DNA of 64,000 nucleotides, from the NCBI GenBank assembly GCA_009760855.2, contig WPIO01000040.1:2006001-2070000 (forward strand), read 5' to 3'. Origin of the DNA: Cristatella mucedo. Taxonomy: Eukaryota > Bryozoa > Phylactolaemata > Cristatellidae. Under the pieces are notes generated by a model that was not told the DNA's origin, did not search any database, and saw nothing but the letters and a program-made list of their open reading frames with translations. Below, one piece after another: positions 50,632-60,115 of the stretch; position 1 is the stretch's first letter; each line of letters starts with the position of its first letter. The translations under genes and the position numbers were made by a program.

Positions 50632-51420
50632 CTCACTTTTGCAGTCCTTTAGCCCCAGGAAGCGCGGTACCTGGCGGGAATTCCGAGGATTCCGGTGCGA
50701 CGGCTGCCGGGTTGTGAAGGGGCAAAAAGATTCGGAGGCTGTGAGTGTTTCCAGGAGATGCCATTCCCTTCTGATTAAGGGGAAGATCTATTTCTTTTTA
50801 AAAAGGATATCCATTTTAAAGGTGTGTTGCTTGACGGCTAGTCAATTTTTCGGAGGCTGGGTTAGGATTTTCGTGTAGGGGTGGGGTAGGACCCGCAAGT
50901 AGTTGAAGACTAGGGCGAACACATTTCGTCGTTGGTGACGTTCGGAGGGTGAAGGAATAGGGGGCTGGACCCAGATCGCTGGATCCCTACAAACCGGAGC
51001 GGTGGCGGCTGGGTAGGCATTTGCCCGCCTCGACGCCGCCCTGGGGCTCGGCCAATGCATTTCTGTAATAGACACACTTGGAAGGGTAGAGGAAAGACTC
51101 TGACCTGTAACCTGTGCATCCATAGCTCGGCTGCAGGAGGACTCAGCCCAAGGCTCAGCGAATCCCGGCGATTCGCGTTTTATCGGATGTCGTCGAGTCA
51201 CCCGAGGTAGTCGCCCAGAAGCTTAAAAGTAGCGCTTTTGTACCACAACCTAACGATAGCGCGGCGGCGGTCTGCGGTGCTGCTAATTTTTTGTATGCCC
51301 CCATCAACACCCCCTGGTGGTTGCGATGCGGCCGGCTGTTCTCCCCCCCCCCAACGATCCGGTGCATGTTGTCCTTCGCAGCGATGCATGACCGCCTGAT
51401 CGTTGAAGGTCAGCGCGAGG
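50629..51420. other. No supported gene
   Basis: Short frames only, no family match. Confidence 0.4.
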
Positions 51421-51775
<355 letters not shown>

Positions 51776-52487
51776 CTCCCCATTTCTCCGTCTTTCTTTT
51801 GTCGTCGAAGCGTCGTGTAGAGAGTGCATCGCATTGCATCCCCGCACGATACGCTCTGACGCTCTCAGTCGCTCTCGAATCCTTCGCTCAGCTCGCGCCA
51901 GGGCGACGAGTGGCTGTGAGCTCGACTGACCAACCCTGTAATCGCTGTTAGCCTCTCGTTAGCCACCCGAGAAGAAACCCTCGCGCCGCCGCGCTTCCTC
52001 GTCGCTGCGAGAAGTCGCCAGGGCTCGCCACGCTCGGGCGGCTCAAAGCGCATTAGATATTAGCCGCATGCGTCGGTCAGGTGGGAGGTGCTGGAGGCAC
52101 TTCGCGACCCACGTGGTGGGGGTTAGAGTCCTGTGGCCTGGTTAAAACGGGTTTCGTGCACATCGCCCCCCAGACTCATTACGAAGACCGGAGATCTGAA
52201 GCTATCGCGCTCGATCCAAGATTAAGGACTGTATACGGCAGTGACTTGCTAAAAATCTCACGGGAGCTCCCTGGTTCTGTCTAGGCTGGACTACTTACTA
52301 TATTTCGGTTTTGGTTGGGCGACCGACCGACCGACCGACTGACCGATAAAAAAGCCCTCTGCGGCTGGTGATAAGTGTGATTGCAAGGCTAGTCAACAAA
52401 TCGCCGCAGTTCTGCCACGTGTCTCCTCAGTGACAGGAACTAGGGTGGCTTCCGGTTCATCGGCGGAGACAAAACGACATTCTTACA

Positions 52488-52945
52488 CTAGCCCCTTCGT
52501 ACCTAGCTGAACTGCTGCATCAGTTTCAGCCTGTTCGCGCCCTCAGGTCCTCTGTGGACAATAAATTAGCTGTCCCATTTCTCCGGCTTAAAGACCCTTG
52601 GCGATAGAAACTTTAGCTCTGCAGGTCCTAGACTGTGGAACTCGCTTTCACAATTCTTACGCAACGACAACTACTCTCCTACTGCCGACTACGGCTCATC
52701 CTTTTCAGCGGTCCTGAGCTGCTAATTTCATGCTACTCACTACCTCGACTGCTCTCCTGACTCTGCTATGCTTCCCACTTTCTCTTTGTTGCGTGAGATG
52801 AAGCCTGTTGGCTACCGAATGCGTACCGAAAGCCGCTTAGGCTGTGAGTGGGCTATACAAAGCTCTCCTGCGTAGCACCCACATGGTCTGTAAGACTTTG
52901 TGGAGTTACAGACGGAGATACATTACATTACATTACTAGCCCGCA
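52488..52945 (+). mobile_element. Family 2 LINE 3' end, copy 1
   Basis: Plus strand. Reads APSYLAELLHQFQPVRALRS, then VDNKLAVPF and a broken PRLWNSLP-type block, ending in a short ATTAC repeat (52923-52940). This is a CR1/L2-type C-terminus in a separate family from family 1, recognised by the ATTAC tail. Confidence 0.7.
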
Positions 52946-53350
52946 AGGCACGCCATGGCTTGGCAACGTCACACGCAGACCAACTGCTGTACAAGTTTCA
53001 GCCTCTTCAGGCCCCAGTCTATAGACAAGCACTTAAAGACCGTTGGCGGCAGAAGCTTTTGCTCTGAAGGTCCCAGACTGTGGAACTCACTTCCTCAATC
53101 CTTACGCAATTGCATCTGCTCTCGTGCTACCGATTGTGGCACATCCTGTCCAGACGCCCTGAGCTGCTGTTTTACTCACTTCCTCTTGACTCTTGAGCCT
53201 CTCGTGCTTCTCTCTTGGTTAAAGTCTGCGTTGGCTGCAGAATGCACATCGAAAGCGAGGCTTTCGAGTTCGCTGCAGAAAACTTTCTTGCATAACGCCC
53301 AGTGAGAGCTTTGCGGAGTCACACTCGAAGACGCATTACACTACTTTACA
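52946..53350 (+). mobile_element. Family 2 LINE 3' end, copy 2
   Basis: Plus strand, immediately after copy 1. Reads QSIDKHLKTVGGRSFCSEGP and then RLWNSLPQSLRN, ending near TTACACTACTTTACA. It is diverged from copy 1. Confidence 0.7.
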
Positions 53351-53729
53351 TGTCACGGGTTCGAGTCCTGTTGCGGGGTGACGGCCTCTCAGGTCCTTCT
53401 GTGAATATGAAAAAAAGTCGTGTCGGTGAATCGGCAAAGTAGAAAAGTAGAAAAGTTCCTATTTTTTCTGTATTTCTATTTCTTTCACTATTTTGTCATG
53501 TCGTCTGTCCCTCCTTCTCTTTCTCACTTTCTAATTACTCTCTTTCTCTCGCGCCATTTCATTCTCTTCCTTTTTGCTGTCCTCTCTCTCTTCATTCACT
53601 TTATTGCTCTCTCTCTCTCTCTCTCACTTTTATTTCTCTTCCTCTTCCCCTCTTTCTCTCTTCCAAACTGTTTCTCCCTGTCAGCTGCGACTGCCATTCT
53701 TTCCTCTTTGCTCACTCTATGACCCTATG

Positions 53730-53988
53730 ACCCTATGACGTCTTCTTCTATGCGAACGGAGGACGCTTTGTTCGTAGTGATGGAAACTTTCTCGAGGTCG
53801 ATCATATTCCCGGTCGTTCTTTCGATTTGTCTCCCCGGTCGCCATTGGCGATTTCGAATAAGGACGGGTAGTGGGCGACGCCCAATGCTTAGCAGCGGAA
53901 TCTGAATTCCAGGAATTCCACTCGAATTCCTGGCGGACGCTCTTGATGTTTTCGCGCAGGATTTCACGCGCAAGCTTCCGGAAGCTTC
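53730..53988 (-). CDS. Weak candidate internal exon
   Basis: After an acceptor-like CTCAAACCAG (minus strand, near 53989) a frame reads SFRKLAREILRENIKSVRQE and then a charged region without simple-sequence bias. The composition looks protein-coding, but no donor, start codon or neighbouring exon was established and no family is recognised. A competing frame begins with ATG at 54021. Confidence 0.25.
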
Positions 53989-54021
53989 TGGTTTGAGCGC
54001 CTTATTGCCGGCGACGAACAT

Positions 54022-55210
54022 TTTCCCGCTCAGCAGCTACGTCGGCGGACCCGAGCGAGCGGCTGGGCGGTCGTCCGGAGGCTCCGAGGTGCGAGATGCC
54101 CACGGAAAGTCCGCGCGCGCGAGCTAGCGGGAGCGGGAGCGGTGCAATCCCGGACTGCAAGATGGGTCGGCCAGCAGCCTTGCTGAGAGACGCTCTTCGC
54201 TAGTAGCTATTCCGCGCCGCAGGCCTCTCCCATAACCCGCGGGCACCCAGAGCCCACCCAGGTCGAAAATAGCACTGGAGGTCAGCCGAAGTACTCACCG
54301 CAAGCCGCCGCTCGCGTTCAGCCTCAAGGTCGGCGCCGCCATTGGTCAGCCTCAAGGTCAGCGCTAAGCCGCAGCAGCAGAGAAAGCAGCCGACCGGTGA
54401 CCGGTACGCTGTGCCGCCGCAGCTGCTGCTTCTGCGCGCAGAAGCAGAAGCAGCAGCTGTGCCCGGATCCGGCTGACTCCTGCTTCTGCTGCTGCTGCTG
54501 CACGGCTGCTATCTAAAAACGCACGACGCCGCGTTTGTCGCACAAGCCAACTTCGAACAGGTGTCCGCTCTACGCGAACTCGCTGCTGCTGAGCGTGGCC
54601 TCACCAAACGGCGGCGGCGGCGTCGCCCGCTGGCCATTGATCAGCCCTCGCCTTCGACCTTACTCGACTTCGACCACTGGACGAGCTAGACGCGTAGCCC
54701 AAGAGATTCGTTTTACGTTTCCAGACGTTGGTAGACGCGATGCCGTTAGCGTGCCGCTAACAAGCGGCGACATTCCACGAATATTCTCCAGCCTGCGGTG
54801 CGAGGGTAGTGGCGCACTTCTTTCTAGCTCGAGTTTGCGTATTCGTGCGAGCGAGCGGGCGAGCAGTGACCCTCTAGACCAGAGGTCAAACGCCACCGCG
54901 AACGAAAGCAGACGCTCGACTGCGGATCTCCTTGGAAGATGACGTCATTCGAGGTCAAAGGTTGCAGAAGGTGCAAGAAGAAGGAACGGCGGAGATAACG
55001 GAAAAACGGCGAAAAGTCGGCTCCTATTACGGAAAGCACTTGAAAATTAGCCGCTAAATAGCAAAAAAGAGTCATAATCGGCTACTTATCGGCGGACAAA
55101 TGGAACTTTCCCGAGTACCGCACGGAAGCTGAGCCGATGAGTTGAGCCGACGCTGACGCCGACGGCTGAGCAGACGGCCACGTCGAGGTTGTACGCCCAC
55201 GCACTCAGTC

Positions 55211-55257
<47 letters not shown>

Positions 55258-56330
55258 GCTCCGGATTGAGGAGAGTAAAAAGGCCGCCGCCGCCGAGGAA
55301 TTCCTCGGGTCTTCGGCTGGACACTCGGGGTGTTACTAAGGAAGCTCAACTAAATCTCGAGGCGGCGAGGCGAGTTCGCGGAGTGACCTGCGATGACCTT
55401 GCATTCTTTAACGGCGCTTCTTTGCGGAGAAGCGCGAAGAGTGCATAGTTATGCATGCACATAGACAGCATGCACTGGGCGGCGGCGGCGCACATGCATG
55501 TAGTGCCATTCGGCCGAAAGAGGGCGCAAGTCAAAGGTCAAGGGAAACACGCTCGCGGTCAACGCACAGCGAAAGCGTTTGTGTAATCAGAGTAACTTTA
55601 TGTGGCCTCGTGTTAGAAAGCGCAGCAAACATTCAAAGTGAAACTCAAGTCAAACACTCACTCCTTCAGTCTCGTGCTGCAACCTGCAATGAGCCATCCG
55701 CACAAAGCCACTCTCCCACCTCTATTTCCTCCATTTCCCCTTCTCTGTTACAGTGTCCCTCTTTTCCCTTCATCTTTCCTTTTTATCCTTTTAAGTCACT
55801 CCTTTTATCCTCCATCGTTCGAACTTCATCTCTTATTTTACCTTGCTCACTCTCATTCTTCTCCTTATCCCTCTCTCTCTCTCTCTCTCTCGTAGCTGTT
55901 TGTCTCAATTTGCTCGCTGACCTTGCTGCCAGCACATGTAAGTTCAACTATATGGAACGCGAGAAGCACAGATCAGGCGAGATCAGGCGATAAATGATCC
56001 GTACATTGGTTTTGTTCCGAGCGAATGCCTTATTTTTACCGCAGCCTATCTTGAGTGATCGAGCTTCATCCGCATTGGCCTGCAGACGCGGGAAGGGACG
56101 CCGTGGCCAGATGTCGCCTTAGCATGATGATGTGAGCAGAATACCGCGCGGAGGCATTAGTGTTCACGTGCGTGCGGTGTGCGTGTGCGTGCGCGCGCGT
56201 GTCGGAATAACGGCGTGCGCAAGCGGCAGCGCGGAGCAACCGTCGCCGCCGTCGAGAGCCTGCAGGCGTTCTTATTGGTTTGTCTGACCCACGTGCCGCC
56301 CCGCCTCCCAGGTCTGCCCGCTTCCGGCGG
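54022..56330. other. No supported gene
   Basis: GC-rich with CAG/CTG-rich palindromic stretches near 54420-54500 (GCAGAAGCAGAAGCAGCAG against its complement), a 135-codon frame at 54535-54942 of unknown status, and CT-rich tracts at 55.2 and 55.7-55.9 kb. Confidence 0.4.
55213..55256. repeat. (CT)n microsatellite
   Basis: About 22 CT units. Confidence 0.9.
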
Positions 56331-56337
56331 CGTCCCA

Positions 56338-56344
56338 TATAAAT
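56338..56344 (+). promoter_or_regulatory. TATA box of the dual alpha-crystallin gene
   Basis: TATAAAT lies about 125 bases before the ATG at 56467, with an inverted CCAAT box (ATTGG, 56274-56278) and a CACGTG E-box (56290-56295) upstream. I looked for heat-shock elements (inverted nGAAn arrays) in 56000-56467 and found no convincing one. Confidence 0.6.
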
Positions 56345-56466
56345 GAGCAGCCCCCACCGGGCCCAGATTATTAGTTGCGCTAAGCCATTACGCGGCGCGT
56401 TTCGCTGCTAAGCCTCTACGTAGCGCGACGGAGCCGACAACGAGGCCAATAAGAGGAGACGCGACG

Positions 56467-56976
56467 ATGCTCGCCCTGCTGCGCGACGTGCGCTACTTGC
56501 TCGGCGAGCGACAGGCGGAGTGGGCCGAAGGTGGCGGCGGCGGCGGCGGCGGCGGCGCCTGGGCCGTGCAGCGGCGGCGGCGGCAAGCCGAAGCGGCGGG
56601 TCGAGGCGGCGGCGGCGGCGGAGGCGGCGGCGGCTTCGAGCGGTACGCGACGGCGGACGTCGACTTGAAGGAGTACGACCAGCACAACGTCGACGTGACG
56701 GTAAGCGACGACGGTAAGGCGCTGCTGGTGCACGCGCGGCGACGTGACGGCGACGAGCGGAACTACGAGCAGCACGAGACGCGTCGCTGCCTCGAGCTGC
56801 CCGCTGGGACCGACGCGGCGCGCCTGCGGCTCGAGCACTCCTCGAGCGGCACGCTCCGCATCGAGGTGCCGTATGCTCGCGGCGGCGGCGGCGGCAGCGG
56901 CAGCGGCAGAAAGCGACATCGCGAGCGGAAGTTGCTCGTGCAGTCGACTCCCGACGGCTGCGCGACGGCGGCACTG

Positions 56977-57026
<50 letters not shown>

Positions 57027-57295
57027 CGGCTTGACGAACCTGACGCCGACAGCGGCAGCCATCGGGCCGTGGAGGCTTAGCGACGATGGCGGCGGCGGCG
57101 GCGGCTGCTACGCAGTGCGCGTGCCCGCGCCCGGCTTCGATCCGGACCACATCGAAGTGATTCTCGTCGAGGGCAAGGTGATCGTCAAGGCCATGGTCAG
57201 GGACGCCGACGGGATGCGCTCAATGCGAAACAGCTACGTCGTGCCCGCCTCGCTGGACGCCGAGCGAATGGCCGCCCGTTACCTGTGCAGCGGTG

Positions 57296-57328
<33 letters not shown>

Positions 57329-57402
57329 AGATTATTCTCAGCGCCCCCGAGGTGTCGCCTGACACCGTGGCGGCCGGCGATGGAGGCGGCGGCGAGCGAG
57401 CG

Positions 57403-57455
<53 letters not shown>

Positions 57456-59641
57456 GCCGCCGCCGCCGGCATATGCCGGGCTCGACGATCTCGGCGTCTC
57501 GGAGTCGGGCGGGGCTGCGGCGGCGGCGGCAGAGGCGGCGAGAGGCTTCGAGCCGCCGAGAGCGTCCGACGACGGCGGCGCTCGATCGGCCTTTACGGAA
57601 GCCGAGGCGGCGCCGTCGGGCGAACTTCCGCCGTCCGCGGCAGCGTCGTCAGCTTCCGCCGCGGGGACTGCGGCGGAAGGGGCTTTCGGGGGCGGCGGAA
57701 GCCTGTGGAGCGCTACGACGGTCGGCGGCGGCTGCGGCGACAACGGCGACGGCTGGCCGAGAGAGGAGCGGCAAGGTCAAGGTCAAGCTTCCGACGGCGG
57801 CCTCGATCTCGGCCTGAGCGGCGAGCGGCAAATCGCGGCGGCGGCGGCAGCGGCGGCAGAAGAGGAGCCCCGCTACGGTTACGAATGCGGGCTGGCGCGG
57901 CCTTCCGCAGCGGGAGACAGCGACGCGGCGCTCTTCAGCAGCGAGTGGAGCACCGAGGTCGACGGCGTGTGGCCGACCGAGGAGCGGTCGGCAGCTTCCG
58001 GCGGCGGCGGCAGCCTCGGCCCGAGCGGCGAGCTGCCGATCGTTGCGGAAAAGGAGCGTCGCTACGGTGATGAATGCGGCGGCCTGATGCGGCGGTCTTC
58101 CGCAGAGGTGGACGCTACACTTCCGTCCGCCTCTGCCCAGCAACAGCAGCAGCAGCCCTCAGCGACCGCGGATGCAGGCTTTCGAGACGGCACCGGCGCG
58201 TCTGCGGAGCCGGAGGCGCCGGAAACGGCAGGAATCTCAGGCGTCTCAGGAATCTCAGGCGTGACTCCGCAGGCCGGCAGCGCGTGGAGTGAAGCCGAGG
58301 CGTCGAGCGGCGGCAGCGGCAGCGGCATCGAGTGGCCGCCGCCGCTCGACGTCTCGTCGGTCTTTCCGCGGGCGCCATCCTTTGATGACGACGCGGCTCG
58401 CGGCGATGCACTCGCCGGGCGCGGCGGCGGCGGTGGAGGCGGGACACAAGGCGCGATCGGTGGCCGGATCGGCGGCGCTTCGTCTCCGCCGCCGATCGAC
58501 GTCGCTACGTCGAAGGTGCCGGATGTCGAAATCGCCGCTGCCGGAGCTAGAGCGGACGCTTCGCTACCACCGCCGATTGCCGTCGAGGCGGCGGCGGCAG
58601 CGACGACGAGCGGCGACAGGCTCGACAGAGGCGACGGCGCGGAACCGGAGACGATCTGCCGCCACCGCCGTTCTGCCGATCTGCCGTCGTCGCAGCGGCT
58701 CGACGGCGACGATTACCGGTCGCCCAGGCGGAAGCCGGCGGCGGAAGCTGAGGTCGCATGGCCGCCGTCGGGGTACGTGGAATGCGGCGGGCCCGCGGCG
58801 CATAGCGCAGCCGCAGCAGACCCGGCAGCCGCGTCGCCACCGCCGCCGGAGAAAATGGTCGGTCGGTCGTCAGCTTCGGCCGCCGCGCTGCGATCAGAAG
58901 CCGCCGACGCTGCGGCGGCCGACGCCCACCAGGCGGCGTTTCGGAGCGTGGTCCAGCACTTCGAAGAGCTCGCAGCGCCGGCGAACGGCGAAGGCGACGC
59001 CAACGACGCCGTCGAAACGGCGGCCGCAGCTGGAGAGCGGCGGCGCGGCGACGAGGCTGAGCTTGCGCTCGCCCAACGGCAGCAGCCGTACGAGATCGGC
59101 GACGTGCCGCACGGTCGCGAGGAGGGCGGCGGCGGCGGCGACATGCCGCACGGTCGCGAGGAGGGCGGCGGCGACGTGCCGCACGGTCGCGAGGAGAGCG
59201 ACGGCGACGGTGGTTCGACGTATTCACCTGGAGTGTACTTCGCAGGCGGCAGCGGCGGTCTTCGCGGTCGGGTGCCTTTTTCGATGGTTACGCTGGAGAA
59301 TGTCGCGTCCGGCCAGTCGGCGGAGCGCGCGAGCGAGCGTCATTACGAGCCGGGCGCGTTCGTGGCCGGCGTCGAGGAACGGCGGCGCGGCGGCGGAGCG
59401 CTATCGTTCGACGCCGAGCGCGACACGGCGGTGGGCGGCGGCGGCAAGCAGCAGCAGCCGCAGGCCCGCGCTCGAGACGTCGAGAAGCGGGAAGGCGAGA
59501 CGAAGGTCGGAGGTCGCGACCGCGCCGCCGAACCGGTGATGCCCGACGCTGCGACGACCACCTACTCCTTGGCGTCTAGAACCGGAGACGTGCTGACGTC
59601 ATCGCCGGCAATGCATCTTCGTGGAAACGCGGCCGCGTTCA

Positions 59642-59699
<58 letters not shown>

Positions 59700-59718
59700 C
59701 GAGCTGAAGGGCGCATAG
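56467..59718 (+). CDS. Large protein with two alpha-crystallin (small heat-shock) domains and a disordered tail
   Basis: An uninterrupted 1083-codon frame. Residues about 57-137 form an alpha-crystallin domain: DVDLKEYDQHNVDVTVSDDG, then a strand ending RRCLELPAGTD and the final-strand pattern SSSGTLRIEVPYA, equivalent to the family's SSDGVLTIEAP. Residues about 214-295 form a second, more diverged domain: YAVRVPAPGFDPDHIEVILV, YVVPASLDAERM, and GEIILSAPEV interrupted by a Gly insertion. Family knowledge: such domains form holdase chaperones of the cytosol, and tandem-domain members exist in flatworms and some other invertebrates, but are usually about 150-350 residues. Here about 790 further residues follow, rich in Gly, Ala, Ser and Glu, with a polyQ run (codons near 57410-57455), several polyGly runs and three PHGREE repeats. 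There is no signal peptide. Chaperone activity is inferred. The tail has no recognised domain, and an undetected intron in it cannot be excluded. Confidence 0.85.
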
Positions 59719-59873
59719 GCGTGGCGGTCGTGCTTCATCCCACGCAGAGCGAGCGCGGTGGGCAGCAGCGCTGCTGCTGCCTGCCGGCCACCGGCTCGGC
59801 GTACCGGCGGCGGCGACGACGACGGCGGCGACAGACGGCTATCCCGCGAAGAGAAGACTTGTTTGTGTGAGCT

Positions 59874-59879
59874 TTTATT
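59874..59879 (-). terminator. Poly(A) signal of the TMEM268-like gene
   Basis: AATAAA on the minus strand (TTTATT on plus), about 240 bases past the stop at 60116. It lies inside the 3' UTR of the opposite-strand alpha-crystallin gene. Confidence 0.5.
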
Positions 59880-60115
59880 ATGGCTTAAGCCACGCTGCAA
59901 ACGTGGCGCGACATGGCGGCGGAGGGAGAGTAAAAAAAAAATATTCATCGGTGGCTCGAGCGCGTGCGTCTGCTCGGAACTTCGAAGCCACCGCAGAGCT
60001 GTTTTCGGCTGGCTTGGAGTGCGGGCTCGCGTACACGGCCCCACACGGCGCTCGGGCTCGTGTGTGAGATTTCGGCAGCACGTGCGTGCTTGTTTGCTTG
60101 CTTTCTGGTGAGCTT

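Noticed and set aside
56408-59561. Long minus-strand and alternate plus-strand frames opposite the alpha-crystallin gene
   Set aside because: GC-rich codons keep antisense frames open; only the 56467 frame carries recognisable domains and has a TATA box and poly(A) signal in the right places.
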